Below are positions 46,401-56,820 of a stretch of 64,000 nucleotides of DNA, in pieces. Every line of letters starts with the position of its first letter. The first letter of the stretch is position 1. The position numbers and the translations under genes are program-made. Under the pieces are notes generated by a model, which saw only the letters and a program-made list of their open reading frames with translations, did no database searches and was not told the origin of the DNA. Origin of the DNA: Calonectria ilicicola (Eukaryota; Ascomycota; Sordariomycetes; Hypocreales; Nectriaceae); assembly GCA_020809705.1 (NCBI GenBank), contig CP085831.1, forward strand, positions 4,154,001 through 4,218,000. Reading direction: 5' to 3'.

Positions 46401-49400
46401 TAATTTATAATAATAGTAAATAGATTATAATTATATAGTTCTACTCTTTAAGTATCTAGATAATATATAATTATTAGTATTTTCTTATTATAGATTAGGT
46501 AGTTATATTCTATTAAGCTTAGTTATTATAAGTGAAAGGTAATTGGCTAATAGTAGTCTTATTTATCTTCTTAAGCTAGAACTCTTTCTAATATATTACC
46601 TAAGTAATCAACCTTAAGGAATATTAATTTATCTAAATCTCACTATTAAAATATAAAAGCTTTATAAAATCTATACTTAAGTTCTTAGAAAGCTACTTTC
46701 TTATTAGATCTTTATTTAAAGGTAATCCTTTTTAAGTTAATATTATTAAAAAGATTAATATTTTTATAAAGTTTAATATAAAGATCTAATAATAATTTAT
46801 AAAGTCTAAGAAACTTTATATATTTTTTATTATTTAAAATATTTTTTATTTATAAATTATTTATTATTTCTTTAAATTATAAAATACTTCTTTTCTAATT
46901 TATATAATAAATTCTAGGTATTTTATCTTTTAAATTATAAACTTATACTTCTTTAAATCTAGATATAATCTAGTAATAATTAAAGTATAAAGTACCTTCC
47001 ATATCTTTATTAAATAATCCTTCTTTAAGTTACTAAAATAAATTAATATATTATTTAAATAAGCTATAACAAAGTTATCTAGAAAGTCTTATAACATCTT
47101 ATTCATATATCTCTAGAATATAACAGATACACCACTTAGGCCAAATAAGCATACCAGCCACTTGTACAGCCCAAACCAGGTCCAGAAGACAATCTTAGCC
47201 TCATACCCTTTAGCCATTTGGACCTTATAGAAGATAGCAACTATATCTAGCTTAATAAACCACTTAGCCTTAGATAGATTCTATAGTATCTCTATAATTA
47301 AAAGAAAAAGATACTAGTTCTATTATATAATAATATTAAGTATATAATAATTATAATAAAAGTATAATCCTTCTCTAGGCTTTTTAATAAATAATACTAA
47401 GGCATTAGTAGCCAAGCTATTAGCTTAAATAAATCCCTTATCTAATAAATCCTTAAAAATCTTTCTAAAAATTAGTAATTCCTCTTTAAATATATTATAT
47501 AAAGATCCTTAAGAAAGTAATAATTTATTTTTAAATTTATTTTACTATAAGTTAACCTTATAATTAATATTTAATTAATATAATAATAATTTAACTACCT
47601 CTATTACTAAGAATAATTCTTCAAATTCATTAAGCAATATAGCTAGAACCTATCTTTTTAAGTCTTTCTTAATCTTTTATTAAAAGGCTTCTTTAATATC
47701 TTTTAAGCTAATAGATTACACTAATAATACTACTAGACTATATATTTTATACAAGCAACAACATTCAGCTACAAAGGTCACAACTATAACACAATAAGCT
47801 GCCTATATCTAACAAACCTTTAGGGTTTCTTCTTCACCAGTAAGCTATAGCTTGATTCTAGCTACCCTATAGGTAATACACTCCTTTATTATATTATAAA
47901 TAACCTTATTTACTTTTAATTAAGGCTTACCTAGGAATAAATCCTCTTCTAGGCCTTTTATAATATAGGCATATAGCCTTTACTTATAATCTTCTACCTT
48001 AAAGATTAATATTATAACCCTAGAGGTATAAGTTCTTTTTTTAAATTTAATAAAGCCACTAAGCTATTATAACTTCTTCTTAATATATAGAAGGGCTAGC
48101 TGGTTAGCTAGATCTTTACTTATAAAAATAAAAGTATTATAGTTTATATTAATAAAGGCTTAAATAGATTAATTATTAACTTTTACTTTAATTAAAGCTA
48201 ATCTACTAATTATTATAGACTTTTATTTTATTTACTTTTAAAGATCTTCCCTAAATAACTTTAATATCTAACTTTATATTAAAATTCTTTATTTTCTAAA
48301 TCTTTATCTTTATTAATAAATAAATCTAACTCTATAAAGTTAATATTATTAGCCTACTTAACTTTTTTTACTTAAAATTATTAAATTATTAATTAATAAA
48401 TTAAGCAAAAAGCCTTTAAATAATTAAAACTTCTATAACTAAAATAATATTATATATCCTAATCTTAATTACTAGCAAGCTACTTATAAAAGGTTGATTT
48501 CTTAGCAGCTACCTTGCCTATCATTAGTATATTATCTTTATAGTCCTTGGTCACTTTAAGGACCTAAGAAATATGATCTTACCTTTAGCTGGTAGTAGGT
48601 TCCTTTTTCTTTAGCTTCTTAAGTTTCTCTAGCTTCCAAGCTATATCCTGTACTCAAGCCAGCCAGCCTATATAATCATATAGTAGGTCTACTATAACCA
48701 AGCTATACTACAATTATAAGTTTAGTATACCTTTTAAAAAGATAATCTTAACTTAATTAGCCTACTAAAAGCCTCTTATATTTACTATAATCTACTTAAA
48801 TTTAGATAAAAAGCTTATAAAAGAGATATTCTTATCTTATTAGAGGATTTATAAGAATATTATTATATATACTTATAAATTAATATCTTTATATATATAA
48901 TCTAAATAATATATAAAATTTATAAGATTATAATAATCTTTAAGTTCTTTAATAATATAAAAGGTAATTATTATCTTTTAAAATCTTATTATTAAATATA
49001 AATTAATTAAATATTAAAACTCTTAATTTAATATATAAAAATAAATATTTAACTTTAATTTATCTTTTATTTATTATAATTATATTAAATATTTATAATA
49101 ATTACTTAAAAACTTTAATAAATTTAAAAATAACTTCTACTTTAAAAAAGACTATCAAAAAATATTAATATCTAACCTAATTAAACCTAATAATTCCACC
49201 TTAATTAAAACCCTTAGGCTCTCCTTAGGGTATTCCTATAATAATATTAATCTCTCTATTATATTACTCTATTAAACTCTTAATTATATAATCTACTTCT
49301 AAATTAAGGCTAAAGCTATACTTAATCTCTATTATATAAACTATATTAATTATTATTAAATTATTTTATTTAATATTAAATTACTAAATCCTTAATCTAC

Positions 49401-49672
49401 TATTATACTTATAAATATTTTAATTAATAGTTTATATTAAAATTAATTAAACTTTAAATATATAAAAAGCTAGTTTTAGGTTTATTTAATTTAAAAGGTA
49501 CTTTATATTAATTTATTTAAAGTTAAAAAGGAAAAAGAAGAAGATAATTAAAAAAATATATTCTTTTAATTATATATACCTTGGTGTACTCTCACTACCA
49601 ATATAGTCATAAAGCTTAATCTAGGTGGATATGGTATAGCCATAATCCTCTGCCAGGCTTCAGCCTGTGACA
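43455..49672 (-). mobile_element. Second Ty3/Gypsy retrotransposon relic with 212-bp LTRs
   Basis: Direct repeats of equal length bound the unit: 43,455-43,666 and 49,461-49,672. They begin TGTAAAAGGCTGG and TATAAAAAGCTAG; the second ends in TGTGACA. Coding relics lie on the minus strand. Around 47,330-46,900 they read KIRMAKGYEAKIVFWTWFG, KWLVCLFGLSG and FVIAYLNN, a reverse transcriptase with the YLDD-type site. Near 44,290-44,160 there is an integrase C-terminal segment (NKK, FKIEDKV). The RT patch at 47,080-47,260 is much less mutated than its surroundings. Copy C of the short element is inserted in the integrase part. Stops throughout; not functional. Confidence 0.8.
44714..45551 (+). mobile_element. 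Short dispersed element, copy C
   Basis: An 838-bp copy starts TGTCTTTCATATAG and ends in two tandem 19-bp units (45,514-45,551, each ending ATACGAGCAGTG). A perfect 13-bp direct repeat, ATAACCTTAAGTA, flanks it (44,701-44,713 and 45,552-45,564). It interrupts the minus-strand Gypsy element. The first ~190 bp and last ~130 bp are well preserved relative to copy B, while the middle is AT-rich. Confidence 0.82.
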
Positions 49673-51117
49673 TTTAGATTCCATACTTAAGATTCTATCA
49701 TTCCAATAGATACTTCATAAGAAGTCTTAACTATTTAATTATTTATATTAGCTAAGATAGAAGATTATCTATATTTTTAATTAGGATATTCTACTTATAA
49801 TGAGCATGCTCTACCTCTATATTTAAGATATTAACAAATTTGAATTATCCAGGACTACAGGACACACAACATGGTCGTCTAGGGACGAGGAGATTCGATA
49901 ATAACTTATAATCTTATATAAGATTTGGCTTTAAATAAGTATGGTATATGCGGAAGCTGGAAAGGTAGTGAAGGCTTTGAGTATTGTCCTTGGAAATATA
50001 GAAGCGTCTACAGAGGACAGTGGCAGGCCCGCTTCTTACGACTTCCTGACGGATTTTGATACTATCCCTCTGAATGAATCTAGCGAAATGTTTAATAATC
50101 AATGTGAGAAGCGCACTTAGTCATGCCGATTGCAGCTAACAAAAAGATGCATCAGATTTTCCTTCTAGCTTCTGCTCTCCTCTCACTTTTTTTGATAATG
50201 TCTTGGAAAGTCAGGGGACGTGAAGATATGATTGTTTTGCTGTCAGCACCCGGGTAGTGGCCACCAGCAGAGTCCGTTGTAGGGTAGTAGGCGCCTTTCG
50301 TTGTAGAAAGAGGGCATGAAACCCAGCTTTAATTAACCCAGAACTACTCCGTACCTTAGGCATAGTCGGGACCTGTGATCCTAGATTCATCGTGCTCAGC
50401 TCCTTGCTTAGCCCACTTTAGCTCTAGATCTGGAATACTTTTTAGTCCCCTCTTGTCTGTATCTTCCCCTCGACGGAACGAGGAATCGGCAGTCATCTCG
50501 CGAGAAAGCGACACAGAGATGGCGCATTGGGGTTTCGCCATTCGCCATTTGGAACTCGCGCTTTACCCTTGAGACGCACCTCGAGTGAATCAGTTCTCTA
50601 CAGGGTAGGCTATGACAGGCCGAGGTGGAAAAGCGAGGAACCCTTTCGGCTACTGTGCCCATGTTCGGTCTTGAAGATATGTCAGGTTTGTTCTTCCCTT
50701 GGCCTCTTCATTCCAAGCCAATCAAGGTTCGAGATCCCGGATAGAGAAGTTTGAGGAGCTTAACCGAGTTCCACCAAAGTCGTCATTTTCTGCTCCATAA
50801 TGTATTTTGATCCACGCCGACGTGTGTTCAAGATACGTACCGCATCCACCAGTTGATACAGCCTAACAAGCGAGCGGTTCATTCCGATTTACTCAGCAAA
50901 GAAGGGACTTTCCGTTCGGTGATTTGTCTTTCCCTGAGTACCCACTCCTGTAGCCACGCAGCCAGGCCAAACTCAGTACATTAGCGTGTTGCACATGGAG
51001 TGTCAGTACCGAAGCATGGAATGTTAGGGCGCCGATTGGAGACTAAGGTTCAATCAAGTACCTGCCTTGATCTTGGCAGCCTCCAACCGGAGAATCCCAG
51101 GTTCAAAGTACATAGTA
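49673..51117. other. Transition from isochore to normal DNA, no clear gene
   Basis: Composition recovers to normal. A 59-codon frame at 49,941-50,120 (MVYAEAGKVVKALSIVLGN...) has protein-like composition but matches no family I know; it may be a gene remnant truncated by the transposon block. Minus-strand frames at 50,356-50,662 have no recognisable content. Confidence 0.4.
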
Positions 51118-51190
51118 CATTCTTTTTTACTGTTGAGCTTCTATTCCCCCCTCTGTGTAGTAGGGCACCCTAACCTCTTGATAGTACATG
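51118..51190. repeat. Diverged direct repeat, left copy
   Basis: This shares TTTTTTACTGTTGAGC, a CCCCC-TCTG core and GCACCCTAACCTCT with 53,118-53,201, in the same orientation. The two copies bracket the amidohydrolase gene at about 2 kb spacing. Confidence 0.6.
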
Positions 51191-51357
51191 GTGTACCTGT
51201 AGCTTCTTCTTGGAATAACTAGAGACCGTCGTGTTGTGCCACTAACCTTGTTAGTGCTACTACGTACGTAACTTTTCAACCTGAATACGATCTGAATACG
51301 ATCTAAGTTTGGCGATCGCCGTTAGTCTGGCTTGGCAGAACTGCTTAACAGCAATAT

Positions 51358-53084
51358 ATGTTCCGTCGTCTGCGGCGATCAATAGCTTCTTCGTTCACAC
51401 ATCCAGAGTTGGAAGTACACCAGCGAGTAGCTCTGGGAATCAACAGCAGTCTTCGATCGTCTCGAGTTCCTGTCATCATGCAAGCTCATTCATCTTCCAG
51501 ACTAGAGCATATGCCGCCAATTCAAAAGCCATCTTCGCGACTCTTATTGAGAGGAGGCACAGTACTCATGCATGACGCCCGCGACCATGTCCGGGCTGTG
51601 AAAAAAGACATTCTCATTGAAAATAACGAGATTTCGAAAATATCTTCGACCATTCGCGACTATGCCGACGCCGATGTCATCGATTGTCACATGAAGATCA
51701 TTTCCCCAGGATTCGTTGACACGCACCACCATCTCTGGCAAACCCAACTCAAGGGGAGGCACGCCAACGAAGTTTTGCTCGAGTATATGGCCTCGGGAAA
51801 CTTGCAGTCATCCAACTACACTAAAGAAGATATATACTGGGGTCAGCTTGGGGGGTGCCTCGAAGCTATCAACGCCGGGACCACAGCTGTCGTTGATCAT
51901 GCACACATCAACTGTTTTCCTGGCGCTGGTAAGTCATGCAAAAAGTTCCGAGCAGAAATGCATTGCAAGAAGACTAAGTGTTTCGTATTGGTTCAGCATC
52001 AACGGCGATTTCGGCAACCGTGTCCTCTGGGCTACGCTGCGTTTATGGATACTGTCCGACTCCTCGAGTCGCTTCCTGGTCGCCATTCGCCCTCGATCAA
52101 CACGTCCTCGCACCTTGGGTCATGGAGAACCTGGAGGATCTCGCTAACAGAGCGCCTTTTGGTGATGGCCGCGTGACGATGGGACTAGCGTTTGACCTAT
52201 GGTTTTTGCCACCATCCATCATCCAAGACGTCTTTCAACGCGCTAGGGAAGCAGGCGTTAAGCTGGCGACTACTCATACAGTCCGCAATGCGCAGACTGG
52301 CATGGCTGATCTTGTTGAACAAGTCAAAAGTCTCGGCCTGCTTCATTCCAGCATGTTGTTCAGCCATGCCAACGGCGTTTCAGCTGAAAGCATCCAAGCC
52401 ATTGTAGATGCTGGAGTGCACATCATCAGTACCCCTTCAACAGAGATGCAGATGGCTGTCGGGTTCCCTGTATGCCTCGACGATGACCTCCCTCACGCGC
52501 AGAAGCAGTCAAGTCTAGGCGTTGACTGCCACAGCAACCATGCCTCAAGCATCGTTTACGAAATGAGGCTGGCGTTGCAAGCATCGAGAGCGAAGCGCAA
52601 TCAGAAGATTCTTGATCAAGGGAAAGCTCCCAAACATATCTCTAAGGCTGTGGAAGAGGCTTTCAATCTGGGCACAATCCAGGGTGATAGAGCGATTGGG
52701 ATGGAGGACAAGATTGGCAGCATCGCTGAAGGCAAACTGGCTGATTTGGTTATCTTTGACGTTATTAGTCCTGAAATGCCGTGTGCGGCTGAGCAGGATC
52801 CGGTGGCGGTAATCGTTTTGCACAGCAGCATCGCCAACGTGGAAACGGTAATTGTGGATGGTATTATCAGAAAACGGGAGGGCAAACTCGTGGACGTGGT
52901 AGTAGAAGAGGAAATGAAGACTACCGTAGGCAAAATCTCTTTGCAGTGGAGGGAGATTGCCGACGCATTGAGGAGGTCGAGAAAGGAGCTGTTGGGGCGT
53001 GAGGTGCAGAATCAGAACCTTGATGAGGTTAAACATGGAGTGATCCGCAGCTTCCACATTGATGAATCCAAGCTGGTGGGCTAA
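51358..53084 (+). CDS. Metal-dependent amidohydrolase (TRZ/ATZ, chlorohydrolase/deaminase-like)
   Basis: Two exons, 51358-51928 and 51997-53084, are joined across a 68-nt GTAAGT...CAG intron. They give 552 residues, or 512 if translation starts at the Met at 51478, which better fits family length. Motifs are in family order: GFVDTHHHLWQ (HxH metal pair after strand 1), VVDHAH, LATTHTVRNAQ, SMLFSHANG (metal His) and LGVDCHSNHAS (catalytic Asp). A typical C-terminal composite domain follows (AIGMEDKIGSIAEGKLADLVIFD). These enzymes hydrolyse amino or halo groups on cyclic substrates (guanine-, adenosine-, s-triazine-type). Here the substrate is unknown. It is bracketed by diverged direct repeats, suggesting insertion as a unit. 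No signal peptide is evident, so a cytosolic enzyme is likely. Confidence 0.85.
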
Positions 53085-53117
53085 TATCATATCTTTATTC
53101 ATTAGTTATATAATACG

Positions 53118-53201
53118 CAGGGTTTTTTTACTGTTGAGCGTCCAGTCCCCCTTCTGGGTATGCGTACTAGAGCACCCTAACCTCTGGATACTATTCAGGG
53201 T
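53118..53201. repeat. Diverged direct repeat, right copy
   Basis: Partner of 51,118-51,190: TTTTTTACTGTTGAGCG, a CCCCC-TCTGG core, then GCACCCTAACCTCTGGATA. It lies 34 bp after the amidohydrolase stop and 5' of the truncated P450. Confidence 0.6.
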
Positions 53202-53583
53202 AGTGAAGATTAAATCAATCGATAGCGATAAGCGTAGTAAGCGCTCTAGAATACCCTCGCGTCGTATCTACCCGGCGTTATACACGGCGGCTGAACTTGG
53301 CAGTTTCTGAAATGCCAGCCAAGCTGTTCACCTGGCAATGGATTCAGCCCAGGTCGTGGTGTTTCGATGTCTTAGCTGCAGAGATGATTCACATGATAAT
53401 CCTTTGGAACGAATTCGACCCAATGGGCGTACCTTTCGGTCTCTTGACACGTCAATTACGCCCTATGAAAATGGCCCCGCGCCATGTCGGAACAAATTGC
53501 CATGTTAGGCTAGTTCGAGTTCAACATGAATGAGGAGTCGCGAATGATTAAGCCAACCCCCGCAGATATCAGCCCGTAAACGC

Positions 53584-54930
53584 ATGATATCCAACATCTA
53601 TTCCAAAACGTTCATTCAATCCTCACCGGCCAGTCATTCTCAGCTATCTCACGTGCTGTTCCGGCGCCTGATACCTGCTCTATATGGGCGTGCTGAAGCC
53701 AAGTACAATGAAGTGGGAGAAATGGATATCGGCGTGAACAGCCAACAAGGTGCAACGCGAAACTACCACGATGTTGAAGTTTTTGGACTCTTTCTAGCCG
53801 CGGCCATGGATTTGATAACGGCTTATATCTTCGGATTATCGAACGGGACCAACTTTATTGAGGACGAGTCTCATCGTCAAAGCTGGCAAAAGATGTACCT
53901 TGCACGAGCAAACTATCCTTTTTGGCCACAAGAGGTGCCTGGTTTGACGGCTTTCTGCAGCCGCTGGATGCCATGGTTCAGATTATATCCAAAGTGGGTT
54001 GACGAGTCAAATGAGGACCTGGGCCAATGGAATAGAGATCTCTGCGAAAAAGCCAAACAGGCAACAAGTGAAGAGGCAAAACAGAACGTTCAAGCCACGG
54101 ACAGCGAGACAGACGTCGCAGACGAAGCAGTGGTCTATAATGCCTTGAATGCCGGCATTGACCGTGAATGGCGTATCAATGGGGAGAAAAGCCTTCTCTA
54201 TAGCACCAGCATTCTCGAACGCGATCCAGCTGTAGCGTCAGAGCTCATGGACCATTCTTTGGCAGGACAAGAAACCACCGGCGTTGCCCTTACGTACGCG
54301 ACTTGGCATCTGTCGAAGGTCCCGGAGTTGCAGGAAGAACTCCGTGCCGAGATTATGTCTATTGCTGCTTCCATGAAACTCCATCATGGCTCGACTCCAG
54401 ATAACACCAACGCCCGCCCGACACTACCTGACCCAAAGACGCTAGATGCTCTACCTCTTCTAAACGCAGTCGTCATGGAAACTTTGCGATTGCATGCACC
54501 AATTCCTGGCCCTCAGCCACGCCAGACACCGAAAGACGGATGTTACATCGGAGGACATCACATCCCTGGCGGTGTAAGGATTGCCTCATCTGCTCATTCC
54601 CTTCACCGCGATGCTAGAGTGTACCCTCAGCCTGAAGAATGGACCCCAAGCCGATGGCTACGACCGAAGACGAATGATATTGAAGCGGCAGATTTGATGG
54701 AATGGGAAGAACGGCGTCGAGAGATGCATAGGAATTTCTGGGCTTTTAGCAGCGGTGGGCGGATGTGCATTGGATCTAACTTTGCCTTGAACGAGATGAA
54801 GTACATGCTCGCGGCCGTCTATGCCAATTTTGAGACGACGGTTGTTGATGACGAGGGGATTGAACAGGAGGATGCTTACACGGCGAAGCCATTGAGCGAA
54901 CGCCTGGTCTTGAGGTTCCACTCTTTGTAA
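53584..54930 (+). CDS. Cytochrome P450, N-terminally incomplete
   Basis: The frame gives 448 residues from a Met at 53584. The start text MISNIYSKTFIQSSPA corresponds to the middle of the C-helix region of fungal P450s, where it normally follows an 'RRR' stretch. In-frame ARKR codons do precede it here, behind a possible CAG acceptor near 53560. About 110-150 residues including the membrane anchor are therefore missing, and I could not find them in the preceding 300 bp. The rest looks intact: AMDLITAYIFGLSNG, I-helix AGQETTG, ETLRLH (ExxR), heme loop FSSGGRMCIGSNFA (Cys395). It contains no internal stops. Either an upstream exon is hidden or the gene was truncated by the repeat-bounded insertion upstream. 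A tailoring role beside the PKS-NRPS is plausible only if it is complete. Confidence 0.7.
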   Translation: MISNIYSKTFIQSSPASHSQLSHVLFRRLIPALYGRAEAKYNEVGEMDIGVNSQQGATRNYHDVEVFGLFLAAAMDLITAYIFGLSNGTNFIEDESHRQSWQKMYLARANYPFWPQEVPGLTAFCSRWMPWFRLYPKWVDESNEDLGQWNRDLCEKAKQATSEEAKQNVQATDSETDVADEAVVYNALNAGIDREWRINGEKSLLYSTSILERDPAVASELMDHSLAGQETTGVALTYATWHLSKVPELQEELRAEIMSIAASMKLHHGSTPDNTNARPTLPDPKTLDALPLLNAVVMETLRLHAPIPGPQPRQTPKDGCYIGGHHIPGGVRIASSAHSLHRDARVYPQPEEWTPSRWLRPKTNDIEAADLMEWEERRREMHRNFWAFSSGGRMCIGSNFALNEMKYMLAAVYANFETTVVDDEGIEQEDAYTAKPLSERLVLRFHSL

Positions 54931-55305
54931 ACCAAGGCGGCGCTGGAGGGGGTAGTGAATGTTGAAGCAAGGTTCCCTCGTCTAGCTAGCTAGGAATAGT
55001 CATCAATACACACATATTTGACGTCTTGACAGTGCTAAGCAACGAACACCTCCGAGTGGGATATTACAGCCTAACAATAGCAATCCGCCTGGCATATACT
55101 TACTTGTTTCGGTTCGGTATCTGGCCCGGCCTTACAATGCTAGGGCCGACGTCCCCGGAAAGATGGCTTGCTCGACTAGATAACCATCACCAAACCATTT
55201 CAGGTCACCAGACTAAACGCCGCGAACAGCCCGTCATATACGCGATGGCTCCAGCAAGGAAATCAATGATTCTGTAGGGCACCTAGATAGCCGTGTCTCG
55301 ATTCA
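54931..55305. other. Intergenic, shared 3' region
   Basis: This is 375 bp between the convergent P450 and acyltransferase genes. The short frame 55,026-55,277 has no recognisable content. Confidence 0.4.
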
Positions 55306-56820
55306 TCACGACCCAACTCCGAGCTCTCCGTTGCGTGCGAGGCTTACCATCCACTTCTCCAGGTCGTCCCGCAGCCCTTGGACGAGCGGAGTCTCGAGTA
55401 TGCCGTCCTGCCACACAAAAGACATGACCAAGTCGCCCCCGTCAACGCTCGCGAGACCAATGGCAAGGGCACAGCTGATAACGGGATACAGCTGGGAAAA
55501 CATGAGGCTCTCCATGGCCCATGGACCCTGTCGGAGCGGCGCGGCAACGCGACCAAGGTTGCTCACCGACCACAGCTCCCGCCTCGGCTTCCCATACCGG
55601 GCCCGGAACACGTCGCGCCAGTCGCCGACGCGGGTTGCGAGGCCCGAGACGTCGTTATGGGGCATCGTGTCTGTCCTTTGCTTCATGTCGGTGCGGAGCT
55701 GGGCTGCGAGCTCCCACACGTCGGTATCCAGATGGAGCTTGTCGAGGACGTGGTGTGGGAATTCCTGATCGTAGCCCGTGACGCAGACTGACATACGGCC
55801 GGAACTAGAACCGGCATCAGACCTAGACCCAGACCCAGACCCAGACCCAGACCCAGACCCATCGGTGATCCACGGACGCAGGCTGATGGGTGTGCTGGCG
55901 ACGAAGCCCAACCGCTTGGCCGCGGCATCAGAAGGCATGCGACGAGCCAACGACGTCGCGCAGAGGGCGTTGACGAGGTTCGTAACAGTCGTCTTCTCGT
56001 CGCGGCATCTCCTTGCGATGGCCTCCGCCGTCACCGAGTCCAGCGTCATATAACGCAAGTGGATCGCCTTGATGATGGGATCATGCGGCTTACCAGCCCA
56101 CGTCGGCAGCTCCCACGGCTTGAGCATGGGCGGCGCCAGCGAGCTCCAGATCTTGGATGCAGTCCAGCTCAAGTCGGCTGTGAACTTGATGAGGTGCTCC
56201 TGCGGAGGGGGATATACAAGAGCACCAGCGTCGGCATTGGGTAATTTGATGATGAGTTTGTTCCTGTCGCCAGCTTCGGCCATGAGGGACATGACGGCCG
56301 GGTCGGGTCCGTTCAGAGCGTCAACCAGGTGTTTTTGGAACATGGCGGTGCTCATCCCATCGCAGATGGCGTGGTGGACAGTGAAGCAAATGCGGAAGCG
56401 GCAGAGTTCCCTGACCTTGTCCGATTCCCTGCCCTTGTTTGGTTTTCCTTCTGCAAACCTGCCATTGTCGTGCAAAATCAACACATTCCATCCCGGTCTC
56501 GCCTCGAGATGCGGCCACGGCTGTAGCAGCATCTTCTCTAGGCGACTCGCCACGTCGTCCATGGATGCCGCCTCGCCCTCCTCGACCTGCTTCGCCAAGT
56601 CTACCTCGGACAAGGCTACAAATTGCGGTCGCTTCGAGTTCTCTCTAACGATGCCTACGCGCATCACGGGCTGTGCCAGCATCACCTGCGCAACCGCTCT
56701 GCGGATTGTAAGTGACACGGCATCTCGGCCGTCGTCGCCCAGTTTGTCCCTTGGTATCGTCAACGTGACCGTGTTGGAGATGCGGAAGTAGAGCCCCAGG
56801 TCGTGCCAGGCCGTCGACAT
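55306..56820 (-). CDS. Alcohol acetyltransferase-like acyltransferase (AATase family)
   Basis: The single frame of 504 residues has FTVHHAICDGMS at about residues 149-160, the HHxxxDG active-site motif shared by acetyl-CoA alcohol acetyltransferases and condensation-type enzymes. A later SVSNLGRVAAP resembles the family's conserved structural motif. The start MSTAWHDLGLYF aligns with a point slightly inside the family's N-terminus, where ER usually precedes it (and GAGCGC does precede the ATG). A small upstream exon is therefore possible. A GSGSGSGSGSGS stretch near residue 325 is encoded by a hexanucleotide repeat. Family members transfer acetyl or other acyl groups onto hydroxyls in the cytosol. 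Beside a PKS-NRPS, O-acylation of the product is the natural suggestion. Confidence 0.78.
   Translation of the reverse strand: MSTAWHDLGLYFRISNTVTLTIPRDKLGDDGRDAVSLTIRRAVAQVMLAQPVMRVGIVRENSKRPQFVALSEVDLAKQVEEGEAASMDDVASRLEKMLLQPWPHLEARPGWNVLILHDNGRFAEGKPNKGRESDKVRELCRFRICFTVHHAICDGMSTAMFQKHLVDALNGPDPAVMSLMAEAGDRNKLIIKLPNADAGALVYPPPQEHLIKFTADLSWTASKIWSSLAPPMLKPWELPTWAGKPHDPIIKAIHLRYMTLDSVTAEAIARRCRDEKTTVTNLVNALCATSLARRMPSDAAAKRLGFVASTPISLRPWITDGSGSGSGSGSGSRSDAGSSSGRMSVCVTGYDQEFPHHVLDKLHLDTDVWELAAQLRTDMKQRTDTMPHNDVSGLATRVGDWRDVFRARYGKPRRELWSVSNLGRVAAPLRQGPWAMESLMFSQLYPVISCALAIGLASVDGGDLVMSFVWQDGILETPLVQGLRDDLEKWMVSLARNGELGVGS
55825..55860. repeat. Hexanucleotide microsatellite (AGACCC x6)
   Basis: Six perfect tandem copies of a 6-bp unit lie inside the acyltransferase coding sequence. 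On the minus strand they encode alternating Gly-Ser, so copy-number changes keep the frame. Confidence 0.9.

Larger units (their letters stand above)
31790..49680. other. AT-rich, RIP-like isochore of nested transposon relics
   Basis: Base composition changes abruptly near 31,790 to overwhelmingly A and T and returns to normal near 49,680. Reading frames are saturated with TAA and TAG, while conserved retroelement text can still be read through the stops, as expected after massive C-to-T change on both strands. The stretch 32,431-33,900 contains only degenerate AT sequence that I could not assign. Short less-mutated patches occur (for example 47,080-47,260 and 48,480-48,700), suggesting uneven mutation. 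No functional gene was found inside. Confidence 0.9.

Noticed and set aside
31790..49680. AT-rich block as a centromere or inserted mitochondrial DNA
   Set aside because: Retrotransposon reverse transcriptase, integrase and Pogo transposase text explain most of it, with no mitochondrial genes. A centromere cannot be excluded, but nothing in the sequence specifically supports it.
55331..56791. Long plus-strand frames opposite the acyltransferase
   Set aside because: GC-rich codons on the minus strand leave few stops on the opposite strand. The plus-strand products lack any domain and mirror the real gene.
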